The notes: a model not told the origin generated them from the letters alone. 7,682 nt of DNA from Anaerolineales bacterium (GCA_025966435.1 JAICRQ010000156.1:1-7682), one strand, 5' to 3'; positions 1 through 6,581 are shown, counted from the stretch's first letter. Numbers and translations: made by a program.

Positions 1-1
1 T

Positions 2-100
2 CTGTACGAAAAGTTCCGCCCGGAGATTCCCGAAGGGAAGAAGGGCTGGGGCGCGAAAGGTGAATTGGATTTAGAGTACATCCGCTCGCTGGCGGAGTAA
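2..100 (+). CDS. C-terminal end of an unrecognised protein (partial, 5' end outside window)
   Basis: An open frame enters from the left edge and ends in TAA at 98-100, giving the last 32 residues of a protein. The tail is charged (LYEKFRPEIPEGKK, then a Gly/Ala/Lys-rich turn, then LDLEYIRSLAE) and looks like a soluble cytosolic domain, not a membrane segment. The codon pattern fits the genes downstream, and the frame stops just before the repeat element begins, as expected for a true gene end. I cannot name the family from so short a piece. The frame is likely real, because it is open to the edge and has natural-looking codons, but its function is unknown. Confidence 0.6.
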   Translation: MYEKFRPEIPEGKKGWGAKGELDLEYIRSLAE

Positions 101-107
101 TTTAATC

Positions 108-275
108 TGTCATTGCGAGTGGAGCGAAGCAACACCTGCACTTGGCGCCGGTGCAAGTGTCTTCCGTTTCACAAAGTGCTCTCACTCCATCGCCTCAACC
201 GTTTAATAGGGGATTGCTTCGCCACGCGCTCCGCAGGGCAACTTACGCCCGCTTCGCTTCGGGCTCGCAACGACA
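108..275. repeat. Palindromic intergenic repeat element (REP/MITE-like)
   Basis: The outer ends are inverted: TGTCATTGCGAG at 108-119 against CTCGCAACGACA at 264-275, 11 of 12 positions matching. Inside, GCGAAGCAA (124-132) pairs perfectly with TTGCTTCGC (214-222). A second hairpin lies at 132-141 / 151-160 (10 positions, one mismatch, 9-base loop), and a small one at 247-251 / 260-264 (GCCCG/CGGGC). The CATTGCGAG...GAAGCAA...ATTGCTTCG...CTCGCAA layout is like dispersed palindromic repeats I know from many bacterial genomes, Anaerolineae among them. No flanking target duplication is evident and there is no coding content. Copy number cannot be judged from one window. Confidence 0.75.
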
Positions 276-286
276 TGCATTGTTAC

Positions 287-292
287 AGGAGA
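287..292 (+). promoter_or_regulatory. Ribosome binding site that fixes the sthA start
   Basis: AGGAGA lies 5 bases before the ATG at 298. The same frame stays open back to a TTG at 142, but that TTG lies in the loop of a hairpin inside the repeat element and has no Shine-Dalgarno sequence. The ATG at 298 begins exactly where homology to the transhydrogenase family begins. Confidence 0.85.
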
Positions 293-297
293 ATGTC

Positions 298-1704
298 ATG
301 GCAGACTATGATTATGACCTGCTCGTGATCGGTTCGGGACCCGCGGGTCAGCGCGCCGCGATCCAGGCGGCGAAGCTCAACAAGCGTGTGGCGGTCGTCG
401 AGCGCAAGTCCATCATCGGCGGGGTGTGCATCAACACGGGGACGATTCCCAGTAAGACGTTACGGGAAGCTGTTCTACACCTCTCTGGATATCGCGAGCA
501 CAGCCTCTATGGCGCATCCTACACGGTCAAGCAAAATATCACGATGGCAGATCTGCTCTATCGCACAGACCATGTCATCCAACACGAGCTGGATATCGTC
601 CGCCACCAGCTCCAGCGCAACCGCGTCGAACTGGTCTCGGCAGAAGCCTCCTTCGTGGACGCGAATACCGTCCGCCTGAAATATGTGGATGGGCGCGGCT
701 GGCGCGACGTCAGCGCGGCACACGTGGTCATCGCCACGGGCACCCGCGCCACCAAAAGCGACCGCATCCCGTTCGACGGTAAGCGGGTCTTCATCAGCGA
801 TGACCTGCTCCAGCTCGATCATCTCCCACGCACGCTGACGGTGGTCGGTGCCGGGGTGATTGGTCTCGAATACGCCAGTATCTTTGCCGCCCTCGGCGTA
901 CGCGTCACGATCATCGACAAGCGCCGCCGCCTGCTCCCGTTCGTCGATGCAGAGATCATCGACTCACTCACCTATCACTTCAACCAGCAGCGCGCCATCC
1001 TGCGGCTCGGCGAAGAGGTGGACAGGATCGAGCCTGTCACAGATGAACACGGCGACCGTGTGAAAATCCATTTGGTCAGTGGCAAGCAGATCATTACTGA
1101 GATGGCGCTTTACAGCATCGGGCGGACGGGCGCGACGCGTGCACTGAATATCGAAGCCACCGGTTTGCAATCGGATGAGCGCGGACTCCTGAAAGTCAAC
1201 GGACACTATCAAACGAGCGTCCCTAACATATACGCTGTGGGAGATGTGATCGGGTTTCCCTCACTGGCTTCCACGTCGATGGAACAGGGACGGCTCGCCG
1301 CGTGCCATGCCTTTGGAGTCACAACCCAAAGCTCGCCTGAGCTCTTTCCCTATGGCATCTATACGATCCCCGAAATCTCCACTGTCGGGCGCAGCGAAGA
1401 GGAATTGACCGAGCAGGGGATTCCGTATGAAGTGGGCAAGGCGCAATACCGTGAGATCGCCCGCGGACAGATCATTGGCGACCATACGGGGCTGTTGAAG
1501 TTGATCTTTCATCTGGATACGCATGAATTACTGGGGGTGCACATCATCGGTGAAGGCGCGAGCGAGCTGGTCCACATTGGGCAGGCTGTGATGGCGTTCA
1601 AAGGCAACGTGGAATACTTCATTAACAACGTGTTCAACTATCCCACCCTGGCAGAATGTTATAAAACTGCCGCCTTCGATGGGATCAACCGGCTGGGCAT
1701 CTGA
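298..1704 (+). CDS. sthA: Soluble (Si-specific) NAD(P)+ transhydrogenase
   Basis: A 468-residue FAD flavoprotein expected to pass hydride between NADPH and NAD+ in the cytosol, as SthA/UdhA (466 aa in E. coli) does. The FAD-binding GSGPAG is at residues 12-17, the second Rossmann motif GAGVIGLEYAS at 184-194, and the second FAD motif in IYAVGDVIG at 311-319. The redox-active site region reads GGVCINTGTIPSK (41-53). Dihydrolipoamide dehydrogenase and glutathione reductase have a second Cys where this protein has Thr49, so no active disulfide can form. The C-terminal region has FNYPTLAE (446-453), lacking the catalytic His-Pro of disulfide reductases. Both losses are typical of SthA and separate it from Lpd. 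Blocks such as YGIYTIPEIS and the LGVHIIGE stretch match SthA closely. It is single-gene by layout: a repeat element upstream and an intrinsic terminator downstream. No promoter was recognised in the 22 bases between the element and the start. Confidence 0.93.
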   Translation: MADYDYDLLVIGSGPAGQRAAIQAAKLNKRVAVVERKSIIGGVCINTGTIPSKTLREAVLHLSGYREHSLYGASYTVKQNITMADLLYRTDHVIQHELDIVRHQLQRNRVELVSAEASFVDANTVRLKYVDGRGWRDVSAAHVVIATGTRATKSDRIPFDGKRVFISDDLLQLDHLPRTLTVVGAGVIGLEYASIFAALGVRVTIIDKRRRLLPFVDAEIIDSLTYHFNQQRAILRLGEEVDRIEPVTDEHGDRVKIHLVSGKQIITEMALYSIGRTGATRALNIEATGLQSDERGLLKVNGHYQTSVPNIYAVGDVIGFPSLASTSMEQGRLAACHAFGVTTQSSPELFPYGIYTIPEISTVGRSEEELTEQGIPYEVGKAQYREIARGQIIGDHTGLLKLIFHLDTHELLGVHIIGEGASELVHIGQAVMAFKGNVEYFINNVFNYPTLAECYKTAAFDGINRLGI

Positions 1705-1728
1705 CCAGAGATCGCTCTTAATCTGTAC

Positions 1729-1760
1729 AAAACCCGCCTCGCTGGAGGCGGGTTTTTCTT
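1729..1760 (+). terminator. Rho-independent terminator after sthA
   Basis: A perfect 12-bp stem, AAAACCCGCCTC (1729-1740) with GAGGCGGGTTTT (1745-1756), has a 4-base GCTG loop and runs into a T-rich tract (TTTTTCTT, 1753-1760). It lies 24 bases after the sthA stop. This separates sthA from the antiporter operon. Confidence 0.95.
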
Positions 1761-1763
1761 GTG

Positions 1764-1769
1764 TACAAT
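1764..1769 (+). promoter_or_regulatory. Candidate -10 box for the antiporter gene (weak)
   Basis: TACAAT (5 of 6 to TATAAT) lies directly after the terminator T tract and 45 bases before the antiporter ATG. Because the terminator closes the previous unit, a promoter is expected between 1757 and 1805. I see no good -35 box at 16-18 bases upstream, where the terminator stem lies, so this remains a weak candidate. Confidence 0.25.
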
Positions 1770-1805
1770 AAGAGCACTGTTGGGTCGAGAGACAAATTAG
1801 AGTTT

Positions 1806-1811
1806 GGAGGG
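1806..1811 (+). promoter_or_regulatory. Ribosome binding site that fixes the antiporter start
   Basis: GGAGGG lies 3 bases before the ATG at 1815. The open frame reaches back to a GTG at 1761, but that GTG abuts the terminator T tract and has no Shine-Dalgarno sequence. The protein from 1815 starts like YbaL-type antiporters, with a short polar start followed directly by the first membrane helix. Confidence 0.8.
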
Positions 1812-1814
1812 AAG

Positions 1815-3845
1815 ATGCACGAGATAACATTGCTAATCAATATTGCTGTGGCACTGGTGGTGGCTTTCATTGGTGGGATACTTGCACGCCGTGTGGGACT
1901 CCCCACAATTGTGGGTTATATGCTGGCGGGAATCGTCATCGGTCCTTTTACGCCCGGGTTTGTAGGAAATATCGAAACGATCAGTCAACTTGCTGAGCTG
2001 GGTGTGATCTTCCTCATGTTCGGCGTCGGTTTACACTTCTCGCTTAGAGACCTCTGGAGGGTCCGCCATATTGCGATCCCGGGCGCGTTGGGACGCATGT
2101 TAATCACCACGTTAATAGGCTACGGACTTAGTCAATTCTGGGGATGGACGCCAGCTTCCGGGCTGGTGCTGGGTCTGGCAATTTCCATCGCCAGCACGGT
2201 TGTCCTGCTGCGTGGTCTTACAGATTACGGATTGCTCAATACGCCGCCCGGCCAGGCGGCGATTGGCTGGGTCATCGTCGAGGATCTGGCAACCGTGTTG
2301 ATTCTGGTCCTGCTGCCAAGTCTGGTCGGTACATCAAATGGATTCAATTGGGGGCAGCTTGGCATCACCTTGCTGAAAGCCGCCGGTTTTGTGATTTTGG
2401 CACTGTTCGCAGGTACACGTTTTATCCCCTGGTTGCTGATGCGCATCGCGCATACCCGATCCCGTGAGCTGTTCATCCTGGCGATTCTCGCCATTACACT
2501 GGGAATCGCCCTCGGCGCAGCGGAGCTCTTCGGTGTTTCTCTGGCGCTGGGTGCATTTGTGGCAGGCGTTGTGGTCAGTGAATCGCCGCTCAGCCATCAA
2601 GTGGGCGCAGACATCTTTCCGTTTCGTGAGTCCTTCGCCGTGCTCTTCTTTGTCTCCATTGGTATGCTCGTCAACCCGAGCTATTTGCTAAACAATATTG
2701 GTTCCATTCTCGCATTGACCGCTTTGATCGTACTTGGTAAGGCGCTGGTAACCCTGCTCATGGGTGCGGTACTGCCATGGTCTGCACTGACAACGCTCGT
2801 ACTGGCGGCAGGCTTAAGTCAGATTGGTGAGTTTTCGTTCATACTGGGGCAGGAAGGTTTGAATCTCGGGCTGCTCGAGCGAGATCAGTATTCCCTGATT
2901 TTGGCGGGTGCTCTATTATCCATCACACTCAACACACCGATTTTCCGGCTGATCTATCCGATGGAAAAATGGCTGCAGCGCTTTCCTGTTGCATGGAAGC
3001 TGCTCAACCGCCACTTCCCTTTGCCGGTTCATGAAGAGGAAACCTATAAGGATCACGTCGTCATTGTGGGGTATGGACGTGTCGGGCGGCATATTGTCAG
3101 CCTGCTGCGGGAATTGGGAGTTGCGCACCTTGTTGTGGAAGCAGACGCACAGCGGGTAGAAGAATTAAATCAGCGCGGTATTTTTACTCTCTTAGGAGAT
3201 GCAGCCAACTCAGAGGTGCTCACCCATAGCGGACTCGGACGCGCCCGGGCGCTTGTTGTAGCCGGACCCGATGAAGCCTCCAGTGAGCTGGTGGTAGCCG
3301 CTGCGCGGGATCTAGCCCCTGAATTGCCAATTATCGCTCGCGCCTCTACGGAAGATGGGATCGATCGGCTTGCGAAACTTGGTGCGCAGGATGTGATTCA
3401 TCCCGAACTCGAAGGTGGTTTGGAAATTGTGAGGCACACTCTGTTGCAGCTTGGCTTCCCATCGCAGGAAATCTATCGCTACACCGATGCCGTGCGGCGT
3501 GACCACTATGACCTGACGCTCAACACAGAGGAAGAGCATCGCCTGCTACACGATCTCCTGGAGGCAGCAAACGGACTCGAGGTCAATTGGTTCCGCCTGT
3601 CCGTAGGGAATCGGCTGATTGGTCAGACGCTGGCGCAAGCGAATTTGCGCGCAAAGACCGGGGCCTCGGTAATCGCCCTCCTGCGGGAAGGACATTTGTT
3701 TGCCAATCCGAAATCCATGACGGTGTTTCAGGTGGGAGACCGGATTGGGCTCATCGGGGATAAAGAAGAAATCGAAGCAGCCGAAAAGTGGCTGGCTGGG
3801 TCTGAGTCCGAGGCGAATCAAATAGGCGTCGAATGGGAAACATAA
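1815..3845 (+). CDS. CPA2-family cation:proton antiporter with RCK_N and RCK_C domains (YbaL/KefC type)
   Basis: A 676-residue inner-membrane transporter of the monovalent cation:proton antiporter-2 family, expected to exchange K+ or Na+ for H+. The membrane part covers about residues 5-382, with roughly 12-13 hydrophobic segments and family motifs: GLPTIVGYMLAGIVIGP (28-44), ELGVIFLMFGVGLHFSL (61-77), the acidic VIVEDLATV (153-161, E156/D157) and LALGAFVAGVVVSESPLSH (243-261). The cytosolic RCK_N (TrkA-N) domain at about 412-545 has the dinucleotide loop GYGRVG (419-424), an acidic end to the second strand (VVEAD, 440-444) and GDAAN (461-465). The RCK_C (TrkA-C) domain follows at about 585-662. 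The core resembles E. coli YbaL, which is about 558 residues and, from memory, has no RCK_C, so the tail here is an addition. Gating by a nucleotide or redox ligand is typical of RCK transporters. The exact ion and ligand cannot be read from sequence. The last 13 bases overlap the next gene. Confidence 0.92.
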   Translation: MHEITLLINIAVALVVAFIGGILARRVGLPTIVGYMLAGIVIGPFTPGFVGNIETISQLAELGVIFLMFGVGLHFSLRDLWRVRHIAIPGALGRMLITTLIGYGLSQFWGWTPASGLVLGLAISIASTVVLLRGLTDYGLLNTPPGQAAIGWVIVEDLATVLILVLLPSLVGTSNGFNWGQLGITLLKAAGFVILALFAGTRFIPWLLMRIAHTRSRELFILAILAITLGIALGAAELFGVSLALGAFVAGVVVSESPLSHQVGADIFPFRESFAVLFFVSIGMLVNPSYLLNNIGSILALTALIVLGKALVTLLMGAVLPWSALTTLVLAAGLSQIGEFSFILGQEGLNLGLLERDQYSLILAGALLSITLNTPIFRLIYPMEKWLQRFPVAWKLLNRHFPLPVHEEETYKDHVVIVGYGRVGRHIVSLLRELGVAHLVVEADAQRVEELNQRGIFTLLGDAANSEVLTHSGLGRARALVVAGPDEASSELVVAAARDLAPELPIIARASTEDGIDRLAKLGAQDVIHPELEGGLEIVRHTLLQLGFPSQEIYRYTDAVRRDHYDLTLNTEEEHRLLHDLLEAANGLEVNWFRLSVGNRLIGQTLAQANLRAKTGASVIALLREGHLFANPKSMTVFQVGDRIGLIGDKEEIEAAEKWLAGSESEANQIGVEWET

Positions 3846-4234
3846 ACCTCACAACGAGCCAGTTCGAACGGCTCATGCAAACCATCGCCGAGAGCTGGCG
3901 GGAGGGGAACGCGCGTAGAGCGGCGGACTGCTTCAGCGAGAGCGCTATCTATGTCGAGCCGCCAGAGAAACAGCTCTATCACGGGCGCGCGGAACTCTAC
4001 GAGTTTTTCGGCGGGGACGCTGGCACCGATCTTCCCATGCAGATGACCTGGCATCATCTAGCTTTTAACGAAGAACAACAGGTTGGTTTTGGTGAGTATA
4101 CATTCCAGATGCACGGACGCTATCACGGCATCGTCGTGGTGAAACTTGAATCGGGATTGATCAAATACTGGCGCGAGTATCAATACCGGAGTGAACTGAG
4201 TTGGGAGGAATTCACAAGTCATAACCCGTTCTAA
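3833..4234 (+). CDS. Small NTF2/SnoaL-like protein overlapping the antiporter gene
   Basis: A 133-residue soluble protein with the look of the NTF2-like (SnoaL-like) cone-shaped fold. It opens with a helix (FERLMQTIAESWREGNARRAADCF, split here as FERLMQTIAESW and the rest), then a strand leading to VEPPEK (41-46) and the family turn YHGRAEL (49-55). It ends in antiparallel strands (GEYTFQMHGRYHG, 87-99; VVVKLESGLIKYWREY, 101-116). W22, G25, F34, P43-P44 and G51 are typical positions. NTF2-like proteins include small-molecule isomerases, binding subunits and proteins of unknown role, so no reaction can be assigned. The ATG at 3833 lies inside the antiporter gene in another frame (13-base overlap) and has no strong Shine-Dalgarno, which suggests translational coupling. 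A later ATG at 3875 is possible but has no ribosome site either. No signal peptide is seen. Confidence 0.8.
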   Translation: MGNINLTTSQFERLMQTIAESWREGNARRAADCFSESAIYVEPPEKQLYHGRAELYEFFGGDAGTDLPMQMTWHHLAFNEEQQVGFGEYTFQMHGRYHGIVVVKLESGLIKYWREYQYRSELSWEEFTSHNPF

Positions 4235-4292
4235 TCCACTGGGAGAAAGGTTGGCGAACAGCAGGTCTCAGCCCACTGCGAGGCAGACTTGA

Positions 4293-4321
4293 TTGCAAAG
4301 GAAGGGGAGTTGTTGTATAAA
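4293..4321 (+). promoter_or_regulatory. Sigma70-type promoter for the histidine kinase/reductase pair
   Basis: The -35 box TTGCAA (4293-4298, 4 of 6 to consensus) and -10 box TATAAA (4316-4321, 5 of 6) are separated by exactly 17 bases, in the only gap upstream of the kinase. Transcription would start near 4328, leaving a leader of about 23 bases that holds AAGGAG at 4332-4337. The rest of the gap, 4235-4292, shows no recognisable feature and no terminator for the preceding pair. Confidence 0.55.
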
Positions 4322-4338
4322 CTCCTGAAGTAAGGAGT
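4321..4338. promoter_or_regulatory. Dyad over the promoter -10/start region, possible operator
   Basis: ACTCCT (4321-4326) and AGGAGT (4333-4338) form a perfect 6-bp inverted repeat around GAAGTA. A third copy of the half-site, GGAGT, lies at 4306-4310 on the other side of the -10 box. If the start is near 4328, the left arm would not be in the transcript, so a DNA-level role is more likely than an RNA hairpin. The right arm also contains the likely Shine-Dalgarno, which may explain part of the match. Confidence 0.3.
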
Positions 4339-4350
4339 CATTATCAGGAA

Positions 4351-5676
4351 ATGAGTCTGTTGCGAAAGGCCGTGCGCTGGATTGCACCACCCGTCTTTGG
4401 AGAGGATGAAGACAAAACCCGCGCCGCAATTTTGCTGAACATCATCCTTTGGATCACCATGGCTGCTACTCTCTTTTACAATATCGTTGCTCCCATTGAT
4501 CCGGCGATGGAGCGGCAGCGCCTTGTTATTGCCGTGCCATTCCTGCTCACGCTATTGGTCTTCAAACAACTTGTCAATTGGGGTCATGTGAAGGCGATTG
4601 GAGGGTTGATCGTTTTTGCGATATGGCTGCTGGTTACGATTGCCATGGCTCTTAATCCACAAGAAAATAATCCTGCTTTTATGGGATATGTAGTTGTGAT
4701 AGTTTGCGCGGGACTCATTTTGAACTGGCGTGCCTCTATTCTCTGGAGTTTCGTTAGTATTTTCACCAGTGGGCTCATTCTCATCCTGGGACAGAAGGAT
4801 ATCCTCCCCGCTTCCAATCAGGACATCCCTGCTTCCTCACTTTGGATTGCCCAGACCATTTATCTTCTTACCTCCACGATTCTTCTTAGTCTGGCGATAC
4901 GTAAAATCGATGAAGCGCTTGCCCGGGCGCAGCGTGAGCTCAACAAGCGAAAACGTGTCGAAGCCGAACGTGAGAAGATCATCCACGAGCTGGAAGCGAA
5001 AAATGCCGAATTGGAGCGCTTCACCTACACGGTCTCTCATGATCTCAAGAGTCCCCTCATCACAATCAGTGGATTTGTCGGCCTGCTGGAACTCGATGCG
5101 AAGTCCGGCAATATGGAAAAATTCAAAGTGGATATGCAGCGAATCAATGAGGCGGTGGAAAAAATGCGGCGCCTTCTGAATGAATTGCTAGAACTCTCCC
5201 GCATCGGGCGTCTGGTGAATCCTCCCTCCGAGACCTCGTTTGCAAAAATCACCGAGGAGGCGCTGACGCTGACTCGAGGGCGCCTGATGGCTGGAAATAT
5301 CACAGTGAACGTGCAGCCAGATCTACCTGTTGTCAGTGGGGATCGTCCGCGCCTGGTGGAAGTGATGCAAAACCTGATCGACAATGCTGCCAAATTTATG
5401 GGCGACCAGCCCGCACCCCAGATTGACATCGGTGTGCAAAAGAAAAATAATGAGCACATTTTCTTCGTCCGGGATAACGGAATCGGCATCCAACCAGCGC
5501 ATCATGAAAAAGTATTTGGCTTGTTCGATAAACTGGATGCGCAAAGTGAAGGCACAGGCGTTGGGTTGGCGCTCGCAAAACGGATCGTGGAAGTGCACGG
5601 CGGGCGAATCTGGGTAGAATCAGAAGGCAAAGGGAAAGGAAGCAGGTTTTGTTTCACGCTCCCTGTTAAGGAATAA
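4351..5676 (+). CDS. Membrane sensor histidine kinase (HisKA + HATPase_c)
   Basis: A 441-residue two-component sensor. Residues 26-183 hold about six hydrophobic segments (near 26-45, 57-73, 82-100, 110-124, 129-147 and 165-183) with only short loops, so no large external sensor domain. A charged, probably coiled-coil linker follows (about 186-224, rich in E, K, R and L). The HisKA domain has the phosphorylated His in [13 protein letters not shown] (H230). The kinase domain has the N box NLIDNAAKF (341-349), G1 box DNGIGI (375-380), F-box region VFGLFDKL (388-395) and G2 box [10 protein letters not shown] (401-410), so it should be catalytically active. No response regulator is encoded in this window, so it is an orphan here. 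The ligand is unknown; sensing through the membrane helices is an inference. ATG at 4351 is the only start, because the frame has a stop at 4318. AAGGAG sits 13 bases upstream, farther than usual. Confidence 0.93.
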   Translation: MSLLRKAVRWIAPPVFGEDEDKTRAAILLNIILWITMAATLFYNIVAPIDPAMERQRLVIAVPFLLTLLVFKQLVNWGHVKAIGGLIVFAIWLLVTIAMALNPQENNPAFMGYVVVIVCAGLILNWRASILWSFVSIFTSGLILILGQKDILPASNQDIPASSLWIAQTIYLLTSTILLSLAIRKIDEALARAQRELNKRKRVEAEREKIIHELEAKNAELERFTYTVSHDLKSPLITISGFVGLLELDAKSGNMEKFKVDMQRINEAVEKMRRLLNELLELSRIGRLVNPPSETSFAKITEEALTLTRGRLMAGNITVNVQPDLPVVSGDRPRLVEVMQNLIDNAAKFMGDQPAPQIDIGVQKKNNEHIFFVRDNGIGIQPAHHEKVFGLFDKLDAQSEGTGVGLALAKRIVEVHGGRIWVESEGKGKGSRFCFTLPVKE

Positions 5677-5682
5677 GACTTC

Positions 5683-6501
5683 ATGAAGCATGAACTCGTA
5701 CACGGGCATTCGATTCCCAAGATCGGCTTTGGGATGTGGAGAATTGGCGGCGATTCCTTCCCGGACCCGAAACTGGACTCCACCTCGCTGACGGCTCTGC
5801 GGACCGCGCTGGAAGTGGGCTACACCCACTTCGATACCGCGGAATCTTACGCGGCCGGTCACTCGGAAGAATTGCTGGGGCGCGCCGTCCGCGAGACCAA
5901 TACAAAGCGCGAGAGTCTTTTCATCACAACCAAAATTTCGCCGGAACACCTCGCATATGAACAGGTCTTCCGCTCCTGTGAAAATAGCCTGCGCCGTCTT
6001 CAGATGGAGTATGTAGACCTGTATCTCATCCATTGGCCCCGCGCCGGCATGAAACTCGAAGAGACATTTCGCGCCTTGAACAAGCTCGTGAAGGATGGGA
6101 AAGTGAAACATCTGGGTGTGAGCAATTTCAACCTGACGCTGCTCAAGCAGGCGCAGTCCTTTGCTGAAACACCAATCCTTACAAATCAAGTTCCGTACAG
6201 TCTGCCCACGCGTACCTATGTGGATAATGGAGTGTTGGAATATTGCCAGCAGAACGACATCTTGCTTACCGCCTATTCGCCTGTGAAATTTCGCAATTTG
6301 TCTTCCAACAAAACGTTGCAGTCGATTGCAGAAGCACATGCTGCCACACCGTATCAGATTGCGCTGGCGTGGCTGGTGGTACAACCGCGCGTCATCACCA
6401 TCCCGATGTCATCCAACCTGCAGCACATCCGCGAAAACTTCGAAGCGGCAGAGATCGAGTTATCGGAAGAAGAGTTCAAAACCTTGAGTGACTTGTATTA
6501 G
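5683..6501 (+). CDS. Aldo/keto reductase (2,5-diketogluconate reductase DkgB-like)
   Basis: A 272-residue cytosolic oxidoreductase with the TIM-barrel aldo/keto reductase fold, expected to reduce aldehydes or ketones with NADPH. The catalytic four are present: D51 (in FDTAESY), Y56, K84 (in ITTK) and H117 (in YLIHWP). Other family marks are GVSNF (145-149), TNQVPYSL (167-174) and the cofactor-binding IPMSSNLQHIREN (240-252), where R250 and N252 are kept. Length and order match small monomeric members such as E. coli DkgB (267 aa). The substrate cannot be fixed; sugar-derived ketones, methylglyoxal and general carbonyls are all reduced by relatives. The start lies 6 bases after the kinase stop, with AAGGAA at 5668-5673 as ribosome site inside the kinase gene, so the two are almost surely co-transcribed. 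A strong hairpin begins right after its TAG. Confidence 0.92.
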   Translation: MKHELVHGHSIPKIGFGMWRIGGDSFPDPKLDSTSLTALRTALEVGYTHFDTAESYAAGHSEELLGRAVRETNTKRESLFITTKISPEHLAYEQVFRSCENSLRRLQMEYVDLYLIHWPRAGMKLEETFRALNKLVKDGKVKHLGVSNFNLTLLKQAQSFAETPILTNQVPYSLPTRTYVDNGVLEYCQQNDILLTAYSPVKFRNLSSNKTLQSIAEAHAATPYQIALAWLVVQPRVITIPMSSNLQHIRENFEAAEIELSEEEFKTLSDLY

Positions 6502-6542
6502 GTTTTGTTGCACCCGAAGTTGAATCGCAGGTGCAATAAAAC
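6502..6542. repeat. Strong inverted repeat directly after the reductase stop codon
   Basis: GTTTTGTTGCACC (6502-6514) pairs with GGTGCAATAAAAC (6530-6542): 13 positions, all paired as RNA, with a single G-U. The 15-base loop can add three more pairs, 6515-6517 with 6525-6527, across a 2-base bulge. It starts on the base after the TAG. No T run follows on either strand, so it is not a standard intrinsic terminator. It may stop or protect the upstream mRNA, or sit in the leader of clpS. No clear promoter was found in the rest of the gap (6543-6581). Confidence 0.6.
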
Positions 6543-6581
6543 GATGATGCATCCAAAATCAGTAGAAATCCGTATCTATCC

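Noticed and set aside
108..275. CRISPR array or tRNA-like structure
   Set aside because: There are no regularly spaced direct repeats and no tRNA arms; the pairing is that of a single nested palindrome.
142..297. N-terminal extension of sthA from a TTG at 142 (52 extra residues)
   Set aside because: It runs through the repeat element, has no ribosome site, and its residues do not look like a flavoprotein N terminus. The ATG at 298 has AGGAGA 5 bases upstream and begins with the FAD-binding strand.
298..1704. Dihydrolipoamide dehydrogenase or mercuric reductase as the identity of the flavoprotein
   Set aside because: The second active-site Cys is Thr49 and the C-terminal catalytic His is absent (FNYPT), so a disulfide reductase mechanism is not possible; conserved blocks match SthA.
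1761..1814. N-terminal extension of the antiporter from a GTG at 1761
   Set aside because: The GTG abuts the terminator T tract and has no ribosome site; GGAGGG precedes the ATG at 1815, which fits the family start.
5620..6384. 254-codon open frame on the minus strand
   Set aside because: It lies opposite the aldo/keto reductase, which has all its catalytic residues. The minus-strand translation is rich in Cys, Arg, His and Gln with no recognisable domain, as expected of an antisense shadow.
6502..6542. Standard intrinsic terminator
   Set aside because: The stem is strong, but no T run follows it on either strand.
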